The notes: a model not told the origin generated them from the letters alone. A stretch of DNA of 64,000 nt from Natronococcus sp. A-GB7 (GCF_029688865.1 NZ_JARUKV010000017.1:43615-107614), one strand, 5' to 3'; counted from the first letter of the stretch, positions 1 to 9,451 are shown. Made by a program: numbers and translations.

Positions 1-266
1 GGCTGGACGTCGTAATGTCCGTAGAACGCGACCGTGGGAAGAGACTCGTCGTGGACACGCTCGGCGTACACGATCGGGTGGCCGTCGGTTTCGATGCGTC
101 TCGGCTCGTCGAACCCACGCGCTTCGAGGATCGATGCGAGCAGTGTCGCACAGGTGTCCATCCCGTTGCCGGTGACGCTGATACTCGGCTGGGCGAGCAG
201 GTCGAACAGCTCCCCGCGATAGTCCGCCAGCCGCTCGTCGATCGTCGCTTCGAGCGCATCAGTCAT
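1..266 (-). CDS. M20 family metallopeptidase (ArgE/DapE type), N-terminal part only
   Basis: The gene starts at an ATG at 264-266 and runs off the window edge, so only about 88 residues are seen. The start MTDALEATIDERL, a NGMD segment and a G-H-Y-D-V-Q motif near the break match the first metal-binding motif (H-x-D) of M20 zinc peptidases and deacylases. This family removes an acyl or amino-acid group from small amides or dipeptides in the cytoplasm. The start lies inside the end of the creatininase gene (8-base overlap), so it is the last visible gene of the importer operon and probably hydrolyses what that importer brings in. The exact substrate cannot be read. Confidence 0.85.
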   Translation of the reverse strand, partial: MTDALEATIDERLADYRGELFDLLAQPSISVTGNGMDTCATLLASILEARGFDEPRRIETDGHPIVYAERVHDESLPTVAFYGHYDVQ

Positions 267-1020
267 GGCGATCACCTTGCTCGCTGCGGATCCGATCGGC
301 GAAGCCGGCCACGAGACGTCCGGTGACGTCCTCGCCGAGCTCGCGGGTGGCGTAGGTCGGATCACCCATGTGGCCCAGCTCCGTGAACTCGTCGAGCCCG
401 TGGGTTGTCAGCGCCGATGTCGAGACGTCGCCCGTATATCCCTCCACGAACTCCGTTTCGTCGACGAGATCGGGGCGTAAGTCGAGTACCGACGCGGTGA
501 CAGCGGCACCACCGTGCCCTCTGGCGGTTTCGGGGATATCGAACGCCTCGAGGCTCTCTAAGAGCGGCTCGATCAGCAACTCCTTGTCGAGAAGGGTGAT
601 GAGCTCGGCGTCGAGTTCGTCGGCGAGCCGGGGGAGAATAGCGTTCAACGCCGGGAAGTTTCCGCCGTGCATCGAGAAGACGGCGATATACTCGAACCCG
701 TGTTCGTCGAGGCTGTAACAGTAATCCTCGAAGACGCGCATCAGTGTCTCGGGGCGGTAGCTGATCGTCCCGGCAAACCCCATATGGTGGTCCGAGCAGC
801 CCGGTCTGATCACGGGGGCGACGAGCGCGTTGCCGAGTTCTCTGGCGACCTCCATCCCGATCGCCTCCGCCCAGCCGGCGTCTTTCAGGATCCCGAGGTG
901 GGGTCCGTGTTGCTCGACGGATCCTGCGGGGACGAGGGCCGTCGTCACGTCGTTTTCCAGCGCCGATTCGATTTCCGTCCATGTGAGCTGCTCGAGCAGC
1001 ACTGATCTGGGTGTCGTCAT
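259..1020 (-). CDS. Creatininase family amidohydrolase
   Basis: A 253-residue protein if it starts at the ATG ending at 1020 (MTTPRSVLLEQLTW), two bases below the ATPase stop; the open frame continues upstream only inside the ATPase gene. Creatininase-family metal motifs are visible: S-V-E-Q-H-G-P-H-L near residue 35, an aspartate shortly after, and S-M-H-G-G-N near residue 115. The usual HAG-x-x-ET segment reads G-H-G-G-A-A-V-T, a divergent version. Members hydrolyse cyclic or linear amides such as creatinine or formamides with a binuclear metal site. Its position between the ABC ATPase and the M20 peptidase argues for degrading the imported amide. Substrate unknown. Confidence 0.85.
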   Translation of the reverse strand: MTTPRSVLLEQLTWTEIESALENDVTTALVPAGSVEQHGPHLGILKDAGWAEAIGMEVARELGNALVAPVIRPGCSDHHMGFAGTISYRPETLMRVFEDYCYSLDEHGFEYIAVFSMHGGNFPALNAILPRLADELDAELITLLDKELLIEPLLESLEAFDIPETARGHGGAAVTASVLDLRPDLVDETEFVEGYTGDVSTSALTTHGLDEFTELGHMGDPTYATRELGEDVTGRLVAGFADRIRSEQGDRHD

Positions 1021-1021
1021 A

Positions 1022-2083
1022 CTAGTTGTAGAGTTCGTGGTCGGTTGTGTCGGTCTCGTCATACAGCACGCAGCGGGCCTGGTGGCCGTGGCCGTCCGCA
1101 GTCTCGTACATCGGAGGTTCCCCGTCTTGACAACGCGGCATCGCTGCCGGACAGCGATCATAAAAGCGACACTGCGACGGAACCTCGACGAGGTCCGGCA
1201 CCTCGCCCGAGAGTTCGACGGGCTCGCGCTCGACGTCCGGATCGATGATCGGCATCGAGCCCACCAGCGCCTTTGTGTACGGGTGTTTCGGGTTGTTGAT
1301 GATGTCGTCGGCCGTGCCGACCTCGACGATCTTTCCGGCGTACATGATCCCGATCCGATCGCAGATGTGTTTCAACAAGGAAAGGTCGTGACTGATGTAG
1401 ACGGCCGTGAGGCCGAACTCCGCCTGCAGCTCCTTGAAGAGATCGAGAAGGCTTGCTCGGATGCTGACGTCTAACATGCTCGCAGGCTCGTCGGCCAGCA
1501 GGAACGACGGATCGAGCACGAGCGCTCGTGCAATGCCGACGCGCTGTCGCTCGCCGCCGCTGAGTTCCGAGGGATACTCGTCGGCGTAGGCTTGAGCTGG
1601 CTGCAAGCCGGCCCGCTCCAGCGTCTCGTACACCTTGCTCTCCCGCTCTTCAGCCGATCCGATACCGTGGATGTCGAGGGGTTCTTTCACCCAGTTGAAT
1701 ACCTTCCAGCGCGGGTTGAGTGACTGATAGGGGTCCTGGTGAATGATCTGTGCCTCGCGGCGAAACGCCATGAGCTCCGCCTTGTCGAGATCGGTGATCT
1801 CGTCGCCGTCGAACCAGATGCGGCCGTTCGTCGGCTCGTGGAGACGGATCGCGGTTTTGCCGAGCGTCGTCTTCCCGCATCCTGACTCCCCCGCAAGTCC
1901 GAAGGCCTCGCCGTCGCGGATCGTCAACGAGACGCCGTCGACCGCGTGGACGTGCTCTTGGTCACCCGGATTAAGCACTCGCGAGACGAGGCCGGTGTTG
2001 ACCGGGAAGTGTTGTTCGAGCCCCTCGATCGCCAACTTCGCGTCGGGGTGTGAGGGGTCGAGCCGTCGTGACGGCTCAGTCAT
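1022..2083 (-). CDS. Dipeptide/oligopeptide ABC transporter ATP-binding protein (OppF/DppF type)
   Basis: A 353-residue ATPase starting at MTEPSRRLDPSH; a longer frame exists only inside the preceding gene. Walker A is G-E-S-G-C-G-K-T-T at about 65-73, the signature is L-S-G-G-E-R-Q-R, Walker B ends L-L-A-D-E-P, and the switch histidine is in Y-I-S-H-D. The D-loop reads S-M-L-D-V-S where most relatives have A-L-D. The Cys-containing C-terminal extension typical of oligopeptide importers (R-F-Y-D-R-C-P) is present. It pairs with the adjacent OppD-like ATPase on the inner membrane face to power uptake. Its start overlaps the oppD-like stop by 8 bases, and the creatininase starts 2 bases after its stop. 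Confidence 0.93.
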   Translation of the reverse strand: MTEPSRRLDPSHPDAKLAIEGLEQHFPVNTGLVSRVLNPGDQEHVHAVDGVSLTIRDGEAFGLAGESGCGKTTLGKTAIRLHEPTNGRIWFDGDEITDLDKAELMAFRREAQIIHQDPYQSLNPRWKVFNWVKEPLDIHGIGSAEERESKVYETLERAGLQPAQAYADEYPSELSGGERQRVGIARALVLDPSFLLADEPASMLDVSIRASLLDLFKELQAEFGLTAVYISHDLSLLKHICDRIGIMYAGKIVEVGTADDIINNPKHPYTKALVGSMPIIDPDVEREPVELSGEVPDLVEVPSQCRFYDRCPAAMPRCQDGEPPMYETADGHGHQARCVLYDETDTTDHELYN

Positions 2084-3140
2084 CGCTGGCACCTCCGGCA
2101 GGCGACTGGGCCGGCTCCTCCGTCTCTGCGACCTGCTGCCACGTCTCTTTTCTCGCGGCCTCCTCCCGAAGCAACGGTGCCTCGTCGGCACGATGGCATT
2201 CGACGATGTGCCCGTCGTCGAACTCTCGCGGCTCGGGCGTCTCCTCCCAGCACTCCTCTTCGGCGAACGGACACCGCGGCGCAAACCGGCAGCCTTCGTC
2301 TGGGTCGACGACGTCCGGTGGCGTGCCCGGGATCGAAATCAGCTCCTGATCGTCTGCTGTGATATCCGGGAACGCGTTCCGAAGGCCCAGCGTGTAGGGA
2401 TGCCGCGGATTCTTGATGATCGTGTCCGCGTCAGCGTACTCGACGAGCCGCCCGCCGTACATCACGGCGATCGTATCGCACGACTCCGAGACGACCGACA
2501 TGTCGTGTGTGATCATGATCATCGCGGTATCGAACTCGTCCTGCAGTTCCTCGATCGTCCGGAGGATACGATCCTGGATTACGACGTCGAGCGCCGTCGT
2601 CGGCTCGTCCGCGAGGATGAGCGACGGCTTCACGGCGAGCGCCAGTGCGATCATCGCTCGCTGTGCCATCCCACCTGAAAACTGGTGGGGATAGTCGTCG
2701 ACGCGATCCTCGTCAAGGCCGAGTTCGTCGAACAGGTCGCGTGCTCGCCCCCAGGCCTCGGCATCGCTCGTCTCGGGTTCGTGGACCTGAATGGCTTCGA
2801 CGATCTGGTTGCCGACCGTATACACCGGATCGAAGCCGTTCATCGCGTTCTGCGGGACCATCGAGATCTCCTTCCAGCGGATCCGGTTGCGGATCTCTCG
2901 CATCGAGAGGTCGGTGAGATCCGCGCCTTTGTACCGGATCTCGCCGTCAACGATTTCCGCGTTGTCCGGCAGTAGCTTGATCAGCGACTTTGCGACGGTC
3001 GTCTTTCCGCTTCCGCTCTCACCGACCAAGCCCAACGTCTCGTTCTCGTCCAACTCGAGGTTGATGCCGTCGGCAGCCTGAACCCAGCCGTCTTCCGTTC
3101 GATAATACGTTTTGAGGTCGTCGAGTTCGAGTAGTGTCAT
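2076..3140 (-). CDS. Dipeptide/oligopeptide ABC transporter ATP-binding protein (OppD/DppD type)
   Basis: 354 residues. Walker A G-E-S-G-S-G-K-T-T lies at about 40-48, the signature is F-S-G-G-M-A-Q-R, Walker B is L-I-L-A-D-E-P-T-T-A-L-D and the H-loop is M-I-T-H-D. The C-terminal peptide-importer extension carries C-R-F-A-P-R-C-P-F. The F-S-G-G-M signature is common in the D-type subunit. It is the first ATPase of the operon, 186 bases after the oppC-like permease and overlapping the F-type subunit. It should form the ATPase heterodimer that drives the two permeases. Confidence 0.93.
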   Translation of the reverse strand: MTLLELDDLKTYYRTEDGWVQAADGINLELDENETLGLVGESGSGKTTVAKSLIKLLPDNAEIVDGEIRYKGADLTDLSMREIRNRIRWKEISMVPQNAMNGFDPVYTVGNQIVEAIQVHEPETSDAEAWGRARDLFDELGLDEDRVDDYPHQFSGGMAQRAMIALALAVKPSLILADEPTTALDVVIQDRILRTIEELQDEFDTAMIMITHDMSVVSESCDTIAVMYGGRLVEYADADTIIKNPRHPYTLGLRNAFPDITADDQELISIPGTPPDVVDPDEGCRFAPRCPFAEEECWEETPEPREFDDGHIVECHRADEAPLLREEAARKETWQQVAETEEPAQSPAGGASDD

Positions 3141-3326
3141 AGGTTATGCAGTTCTCCGGGGGTGTGTGGGGTCCGAATCAGTTGTTTCGGGACGATACCA
3201 CTGGCGGCCCGCTCGAGCGGCGGGCAAGCCCGGCTCTGGACTCGCACGGAAACGCACCGTGAGAGACCGAAGAGAGTGACCGGCCGCGGAACCCACACGG
3301 GTTGGGAGCCGCCCGATCGGCTGTGA

Positions 3327-4307
3327 TCACTCGGCATGGCGTAGTTCAGGGTTGGTAACCCGTTCGAGCGTTCGGCCGATGAAGAACACCGACATCACCA
3401 TGATCATGATCGAGACACCTGGCGGAACGACCCACCACCACGCGAACCGGATCGCGTCGGCGGTGTACGCCTCGAACAGCATCTGGCCCCACGACATCAT
3501 CGCCGGGTCGCCGAAGCCGAGGAACGCAATACTCGCCTCCGCGATGACTGCCCAGGCGACCGAGAATGCTCCGTAGAGGAACGCTAACGGCAACACGTTC
3601 GGCAGGATGTGTCGGTACATGATTCGAAGATTGCTCGCCCCGACCGCCTGTGCGGATTCGACGTACGGCCGTTGCTTGTGTGAGAGGACCTGGGACCGGA
3701 TGACCCGCGCGGTGGATCGCCACAATAGCAGGGCGATCACGATGATGATCGAGAGGAGGCTCGGCCCCATCAAGAAGACGAGCACGATCACGAACGGGAG
3801 GAACGGTAACCCATACGCGATATCGGTGATTCGCATCAGGAGATCGTCGACCCATCCGCCGTAGTAGCCGCTTATCAGTCCGACGTTCACGCCGATAGTC
3901 ACCGCCATGAACGCGGCCAGGAAGCCGACGATCAAGGAGACGCGCGCACCGACCATAAGCTGCGAGAGGACGTCACGGCCCATGTTCGTCGTCCCGAGCG
4001 GGTGTTCGGCCGACGGCGCATCGAGGCGGAGCGTCGTCCCGTCGTCACCGCGGTTGATTTCCGTGGGCTCGTGGGGAACGACAAGCGGGGCGAACAGTCC
4101 CGTGAGGGCGAAGACGAGCAAGATCGCGAGCCCGGCTTGCCCCATGCGGTCGTCCCGAAAGACGTCGACCAGCATCGAACCGGTTCGTTTCCCGGACTCG
4201 ATCAGGCGGGACCGGGCGCTCGCTTGATCGGTCGCATCCAGCGTCTCTGCGTTTCGATCGAGTTCTGCCACGGTCAGATCACCTCCGTCTCCGAGCGACG
4301 GCTCCAC
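3327..4307 (-). CDS. ABC transporter permease (OppC/DppC type)
   Basis: Up to 326 residues from a GTG start; a second GTG 33 bases further in is also possible, so the N-terminus is uncertain. A cytoplasmic N-tail of about 50 residues is followed by a first membrane helix, a periplasmic-type loop with H-P-L-G-T-T-N-M-G-R-D, and the binding-protein-dependent transport domain with the E-A-A-like coupling loop A-V-G-A-S-N-L-R-I-M-Y-R-H. These are hallmarks of the C-type permease of peptide importers. It lies 51 bases after the OppB-like gene. A 186-base gap separates it from the ATPase genes; no convincing gene was seen there. Confidence 0.92.
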   Translation of the reverse strand: MEPSLGDGGDLTVAELDRNAETLDATDQASARSRLIESGKRTGSMLVDVFRDDRMGQAGLAILLVFALTGLFAPLVVPHEPTEINRGDDGTTLRLDAPSAEHPLGTTNMGRDVLSQLMVGARVSLIVGFLAAFMAVTIGVNVGLISGYYGGWVDDLLMRITDIAYGLPFLPFVIVLVFLMGPSLLSIIIVIALLLWRSTARVIRSQVLSHKQRPYVESAQAVGASNLRIMYRHILPNVLPLAFLYGAFSVAWAVIAEASIAFLGFGDPAMMSWGQMLFEAYTADAIRFAWWWVVPPGVSIMIMVMSVFFIGRTLERVTNPELRHAE

Positions 4308-4358
4308 TGTCCGTCCGCACGCAGGTTCCGAATCATATCTTGTTGTCGTCTTATTTGA

Positions 4359-5336
4359 TCAATCATACTGCACCCTCGGATCGAGGTATACATACGCCAA
4401 GTCTGCGATGAAATTCATGAAGATCACAACCGACCCCATGAGGAAGAACGTCCCCATCGCCATCGGATAATCGTTGTACGTGACCGATTCGATCATCTCT
4501 CGTCCCATACCGGGCCAGTTGAAGACGGTCTCGATGATTAGCGAGCCGCCGATCGCCGTGCCCGAGACGATAGCCGCGACGGTAACGATCGGTAGAATCG
4601 AGTTCCGTGCGGCGTGTCTGTAAAGGATACGACGCTCGGGTAGGCCTTCGGCCTTCTTGACCTCGATGAAGTCGGCCTTCAGGATGTCCATCATCGTGTT
4701 CCGCATCAGGAGCAACGGGGTTGCCATGTAGTAGATCGCTCCCGCGAGCACCGGTAACACCATGTGATAGACGAAGTCCGCCGAGAAGTACCGCTCACCG
4801 AACGAGCCGATCTCCGCACCGACAGAGCGCATGCCACCCGACGGGAACCAGCCGAGCCAGAACGCGAAGATCGACAGTAACACGATCCCGGTCCAGAACT
4901 CCGGCGACGAGCGTGCAACGAGGCCAGCGACGATTCCGACCTTCTCGACCTTCTTTCCGCGGTACCACCCGAGGAGCGCACCGAAGGTGATTCCGAGGAT
5001 GTACGCAACGATCAGGGCAGTCCCCATCAGTAGGATCGTATTCCAGAACTTCACGACCAGAACGTCCCAGACCGGCTCACTGTATCGAAACGAGGTTCCG
5101 AAATTACCGCTCAATAACTGCGTTATATACTCGACGTACTGAACGTGGAGGGGTTGGTCGAGTCCAAGTCGTGCGATCTCCCGTTCGCGTTGCTCGCCGG
5201 TGAGCCCGTCCATCACGAACATGGACGTCGGATCACCGGGTGCGACCCGAAACAGGACGAAGATTATCGTAAGAAACGCCCAGTAGGTGACGAGAAGCTG
5301 GAATATTCGCCGAACGATGTATTCTCGTAGTCCCAT
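4359..5336 (-). CDS. ABC transporter permease (OppB/DppB type)
   Basis: 325 residues starting MGLREYIVRRIFQLL. The sequence shows the N-terminal helix, the loop motif R-V-A-P-G-D-P-T of B-type permeases, about six membrane segments, and the coupling loop A-R-N-S-I-L-P. It forms the membrane channel with the OppC-type partner. It follows the solute-binding protein gene by 73 bases and precedes the oppC-like gene by 51 bases in one operon. Confidence 0.93.
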   Translation of the reverse strand: MGLREYIVRRIFQLLVTYWAFLTIIFVLFRVAPGDPTSMFVMDGLTGEQREREIARLGLDQPLHVQYVEYITQLLSGNFGTSFRYSEPVWDVLVVKFWNTILLMGTALIVAYILGITFGALLGWYRGKKVEKVGIVAGLVARSSPEFWTGIVLLSIFAFWLGWFPSGGMRSVGAEIGSFGERYFSADFVYHMVLPVLAGAIYYMATPLLLMRNTMMDILKADFIEVKKAEGLPERRILYRHAARNSILPIVTVAAIVSGTAIGGSLIIETVFNWPGMGREMIESVTYNDYPMAMGTFFLMGSVVIFMNFIADLAYVYLDPRVQYD

Positions 5337-5409
5337 TGTTGATTACTCTATAGTAGGGGTTGATCGCTGCTACTGGCTGGCGACCGACTGGCCAACCGCA
5401 CACTCCCGT

Positions 5410-7071
5410 TCATTCTTCTGGATAGTGGAGACGGCCGTCTGCTAAGACGTATCCGGCTTCCTCAAGCCGCTGCTGGGCGCCCCCGAGGTCATCTCCGTAC
5501 TCGGTGACGTCCGGATTGTGCCAGAACTCGTTGACTTCCGCAATCGGGGAGTGGGTCACGGTCCCCATCCCGTCGAGTACGACGTCTACGATGTCCTGTT
5601 TGGGAATCGCATCCGCCAGCGCCCGCCGGAATTCTGGGTCGGTGAACGGCTCGCGTTCATTATGGTAGTTGATGTGATACCACCCAGGATCATCGACCGC
5701 ACTGATATCGACGTGGTCGACGTCGTCGTCGAGACGGTTCACCGTATCCGGGCCCGGAACCCAGCCGATCATATCGATCTCCTCGTCCTCGAGGAGCCGA
5801 ACGAGTCCGGAGACGTCGGCACCCGGGACCTTGATTAGCTCGTCGACTTCCGGCGGTGAGAAGTGGTCGTCGAACGCCTCGAGTCGCATCTCCTCGTCAC
5901 GACGCCACTCGACGAACTCGAACGGTCCGCTCCCGACCGGTTCGGGGTTCTCCCAGTCCGCGGGTCGTTCGACATCGTCCAGCTCGTCCGGGACGTCCTC
6001 CCAGATATGCTGAGGAATGATAAACACCTGTCCCAGCGTAACGGCTTCGAACGGTGCGTACGGTTCCTCGAGCACGAACTCGACGGTCCAGTCGTCGATC
6101 GCTTCGACCGATTCGATCGGGTCGGTGACTGCCCCCAGAACCGGTGAGTGTTCGTCGAGGTACTCGAACGAAAACACGACGTCATCGATCGTGAGGTCTT
6201 CTCCGTCGTGCCACTGCTGGTCGTCACGGATCGTCACTTCGTAGGTCGTCTCGTCTACCGCCTCGATCTCCGTTGCGAGCCAGGGTTCCGGGAAACCGTC
6301 CTGATCGATCCGGGCCAATCGATCGTAAATCAGCCGCATCGTCTGCTGGTCGTGGGTTGCAGAGCCATCGTTTGGATTGAGGTTGTTGACGTCCGATGGG
6401 TACCCGAGGCGCAGAGTATCGACACCGTCGGCCGGAACGGTCTCGACAGCCGTCCAGAACGACATCAGCCCCTCACCCATCATCGTTACGACCTCGTCGA
6501 ACCGCTCGGCGTGATACGGCATCGCCTGGGTCTGATTCGCGATCGGTGTTCGTGGCTGATCCTCAGCAAAGATCTCCTGGCAGCGATGGACGGCCTCCTG
6601 CCGTTCGTCCTCGTCAAGGGCTCTTCGTTGTGCTTCCGCGTACTCGTCGTACTCCTCGCTCACGTAGTTTACGTTGTTCCGTTGGCCCTCATCGGTCTGC
6701 GAGGAGTGGTGAAGGTCGTAACAAAAGACGTCGGGGTCGAGGCGCTCGGCCCGTCCGGCCCAGTTGAGCGTGAACGTGTCGAAATCCTGCCCGTCCATGG
6801 CAGTGTCGACGATCTGGTTCCACGCCATCGGGTTGACTTCCACGTCAAGTCCGAGCTCTTCCCAGTGTTCGGCAATCAGTTGTCCGAACTCGTATCGAAC
6901 TGGATCGTAGTCAGCCGTTGTAACGATCAGCTCGATCGTATCGATCGGCTCTCCAGCACCCTCTGTTCCGGAATCACCCATACAGCCTGCCAGTCCGGCG
7001 ATGACACCTACGCTTGCCGTCCCACCAGCTATCTGTAATACGTCACGACGGGACTTGTTATCTGCACCCAT
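5410..7071 (-). CDS. ABC transporter solute-binding protein (SBP_bac_5 type), lobes in permuted order
   Basis: 553 residues with a Tat motif (S-R-R-D-V-L-Q, residues 7-13) and a lipobox L-A-G-C ending at Cys30, so it should be an exported lipoprotein that captures the substrate for the permeases. The fold is of the dipeptide-binding type, but the order is unusual. Residues about 43-205 (from I-D-T-I-E-L-I-V) look like the usual C-terminal lobe, whereas the usual mature N-terminus (T-L-R-L-G-Y-P-S-D-V-N-N-L-N-P) begins near residue 219. The protein stops at G-R-L-H-Y-P-E-E, the point where family members normally continue into that C-terminal lobe. This looks like a circular permutation. First gene of the operon; regulation by the divergent Lrp-like protein is likely. 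Confidence 0.9.
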   Translation of the reverse strand: MGADNKSRRDVLQIAGGTASVGVIAGLAGCMGDSGTEGAGEPIDTIELIVTTADYDPVRYEFGQLIAEHWEELGLDVEVNPMAWNQIVDTAMDGQDFDTFTLNWAGRAERLDPDVFCYDLHHSSQTDEGQRNNVNYVSEEYDEYAEAQRRALDEDERQEAVHRCQEIFAEDQPRTPIANQTQAMPYHAERFDEVVTMMGEGLMSFWTAVETVPADGVDTLRLGYPSDVNNLNPNDGSATHDQQTMRLIYDRLARIDQDGFPEPWLATEIEAVDETTYEVTIRDDQQWHDGEDLTIDDVVFSFEYLDEHSPVLGAVTDPIESVEAIDDWTVEFVLEEPYAPFEAVTLGQVFIIPQHIWEDVPDELDDVERPADWENPEPVGSGPFEFVEWRRDEEMRLEAFDDHFSPPEVDELIKVPGADVSGLVRLLEDEEIDMIGWVPGPDTVNRLDDDVDHVDISAVDDPGWYHINYHNEREPFTDPEFRRALADAIPKQDIVDVVLDGMGTVTHSPIAEVNEFWHNPDVTEYGDDLGGAQQRLEEAGYVLADGRLHYPEE

Positions 7072-7297
7072 GGATATGTCTCTCTACCAATCAGATATAA
7101 ATCTATTGTAACCCAAGGGACCATTTCACTATTACAACTCCAGCACCGGTCGAATAAGGGGAAAATCGAAGTTCTATATGTGGAAATAGGAATCTCGATT
7201 TGGATTTTAACTCTGATCTCCCTTGCTCGGGATCCGGTCAGTGTAAATATCGATTGATGCTGGTAAGGTTTACAGGTTCGTCTCACGGAAAGCAGGT

Positions 7298-7801
7298 ATG
7301 ACAGAGTCGGGCCCACAGTTCGAATCGTTCGACGCAATCGATGGTGAGATCCTCCAGATACTCACGGAGGATCCACGCACTCCCTACTCCGAGATCACGG
7401 ACCAACTCGCAGACGCAGGGTATGAGATGAGTACCGAAGGAGTTCGGTACCGTGTTAGTAAAATCCTCGATACGACGACCGTGTTTTTTCTGCTCGATCC
7501 TCGCGAAATGACGTGGGAGATCGTCCGAATTACCGTTATCGCCGCTAATAGACCGAACGCCAAGCAAGAGGCGTTCGATCTGCTGAATGAGATGCCGTTC
7601 TGGCACGTCTCCAAGGGAATCGGAACTGCGGATGTGTTCGCCGTTGGTAGTATGCCGTCGAACAAGGACGTGGATGCTGCCGTGACGGCGATCCGCGAAC
7701 ACGATTGTGTCGATCGAGTTGAGTATCTGATCGTAACCGACCGTAACAGAGACATGCACAGCTATCTCAACCTCGACTACTTGGACGTAGATGACAAGTA
7801 A
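7298..7801 (+). CDS. Lrp/AsnC family transcriptional regulator
   Basis: 167 residues. The first 60 form the Lrp-type helix-turn-helix (starting F-D-A-I-D-G-E-I-L-Q-I-L, with recognition region T-E-G-V-R-Y-R-V-S-K), and the rest is an alpha/beta ligand-sensing (RAM-like) domain with I-G-T-A-D-V-F-A-V-G. Lrp-type regulators bind DNA as dimers or octamers and respond to amino acids or related metabolites. It is divergent from the importer operon across a 226-base AT-rich gap, the classical position for a local regulator of that operon. The effector is not known. Confidence 0.88.
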   Translation: MTESGPQFESFDAIDGEILQILTEDPRTPYSEITDQLADAGYEMSTEGVRYRVSKILDTTTVFFLLDPREMTWEIVRITVIAANRPNAKQEAFDLLNEMPFWHVSKGIGTADVFAVGSMPSNKDVDAAVTAIREHDCVDRVEYLIVTDRNRDMHSYLNLDYLDVDDK

Positions 7802-8451
7802 CGCATTTATCCAAGGTATGCACAGAAGGCCGTTACGCTGAGTGATTTGGATCTGATTTTGAATAGGTCGTCCCGGTAAGAGGAATCGCGACTAGCAGAG
7901 AAGACGTCGGGTATCTCGTTCATGATCGTTTGGAAGTTGCTAAGGATGTTGCTTCGTTAAGCGTGAGAGGTGAGGCGAAACGGTTGTGTGGTGCTCTATG
8001 CCGAAAACCGAACGCCTGAGTGGGTGTGTCGACTGGACCGATTTCGGTGGTCGAGGGGCTTGCTGGTCACGTCCTAGCGCTGGACGAGGATCTCCCAAGC
8101 GTCAGTGACCCCGGTGCCGATCAGCGTCCAGCACTGGGTCTTCGGGCCCGCAACGCCGCGCAGCCGGCCGTCAAGCATCTCCAGCAGGTGGCGAGTTTGC
8201 TCTCCGGGATCTCGATCGGCATCTCGGCGGACTTGACGTGCCACTTCTGTTGCCTGACCGCCTCGAGCAGGTCGTGTTGACGTACCAGACCGACGGGTCG
8301 GGTCCTCATCTCGGCTTCCCTTTGCCGTCGTCCCTGCTCATGCTCGGCCGAACGACGTGTGTCTGTGTGGGCATTACCGACGGATCGTACCACTTGGAGG
8401 CTCACGTCGTGGTCGCTCAAACGCTAAGACCCCGCTGGCATACTGAATTAC
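7802..8451. other. Intergenic stretch without a supported gene
   Basis: About 650 bases after the Lrp gene hold only short open frames. A short reading from 7998 (start M-P-K-T-E-R-L) and a minus-strand reading around 8150-8310 look like pieces of lost genes, but neither was recognised. The stretch leads straight into the first truncated ligase copy, which suggests rearranged DNA. Confidence 0.4.
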
Positions 8452-8832
8452 TTGTCGCTCGAGCGCCTTGCCGAGGACCCGATGCTCGGCATCGGCTTTG
8501 CGGACACCGCCGCGGAGATCGGCGCCTCGAGGGGCCCGCACAACTCCTATATTTATCCACTGCTGAACACGGGGCTCATCGCGGGTGGTCTCTATTTGGG
8601 CGCGCTCGTTTACGCACTCGGCCAGGGGATTCGCACGCGCTGGACACCCTGGACCGCGTTCGTCGTCGGGCTCACCGTCGCGATCTTCCTGTATATGGGG
8701 TTCGAATCGCTGTTCCTCGGTGGGCTCAGCCCCTCGTCGATCATGCTGGGGATCTGTCTCGGCCTCCTGCTCTACTCGCCCGCGGACGACGGTCCGGTTA
8801 CGGATCTGCGCTCGAAGTTCCACGTTCGGTAG
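8452..8832 (+). pseudogene. C-terminal fragment of an O-antigen-ligase/polymerase-like gene (copy 1)
   Basis: 126 residues read from a TTG codon with no stop, nearly identical in protein to the last third of the full-length gene at 26702-27928. It covers the L-G-I-G-F-A-D-T motif, the conserved G-P-H-N-S-Y motif of the Wzy/WaaL catalytic loop, three membrane segments and the same C-terminus (D-L-R-S-K-F). The first two thirds of the protein are missing, so it should be inactive alone. The break is at the same point as in copy 2 (near 10158), with both reading S/T-L-E-R-L-A. The frame is intact, which means it is recent, still selected, or a recombination donor. Confidence 0.8.
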
Positions 8833-9451
8833 GCGCCCTGCTTCGAGCCAGTTGCCACGATCGTTGTGACTGCGGTCCTAGCGGTAAAGCCCACCCGCTC
8901 GAGTGTATCGCTGTGAGCGGGTCGCGGTCGCAGTCGCTCACCCCGGAGGGCCGCTCCGCGAGCCACGCGAGGATGGCCACGATGGGGACGCCAGGCTCGG
9001 CGACCGCGTCCACCACGACGAACTACTCAAGTGAGGTCGTGCCGAGTTCACGTGCAACGACCGACTCGCTTGCGGCTGTGTCGTGTTGACCGGGCCGTCC
9101 TCGAGTCGTTCGACCGCGCGATCACCACCCCGCCACTCGGAGCGGCCTCACAGGTTGCCGTCCTCGGAGTCGGTCAGCAGGGACTCCACGGCGAGCTGTT
9201 GAAACCCGGATTGTTCGCGACCGGAACTCATGTGTGGTGACAGATCGGCGCCACGCACCGATCCCGGGTTCACGTCGGTGGGTCGCTGGGGCTGTGTGGG
9301 GAGTCGAGGGCTGTCAGATCCGTGCCGATCACACCCCACTTCATCCGCCACCCGTGAATCTGGAGATGAGCCGCCGCTCCAACGCCGGGCTGTTTCTCAT
9401 CGCGTGCGTCGCCCCGTACCATTTAATATCGAAACGGAACACTCTAATTGT
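8833..9451. other. Intergenic stretch, GC-rich, no supported gene
   Basis: The first 60 bases resemble the 3' flank of the other two ligase copies. A minus-strand reading near 8900-9016 (V-D-A-V-A-E-P-G-V-P-I-V-A-I-L) looks protein-like but is short and was not recognised. The last 40 bases are AT-rich (around 9419-9451) and probably hold the promoter of the PRC-barrel gene. Confidence 0.4.

Noticed and set aside
3137..3337. Short minus-strand frame between the oppC- and oppD-like genes
   Set aside because: The reading lacks any motif, is basic and cysteine-bearing unlike neighbours, and overlaps the start of the ATPase gene.
7998..8040. Possible start of a transposase (M-P-K-T-E-R-L)
   Set aside because: Only a dozen codons look protein-like and no transposase motif follows.
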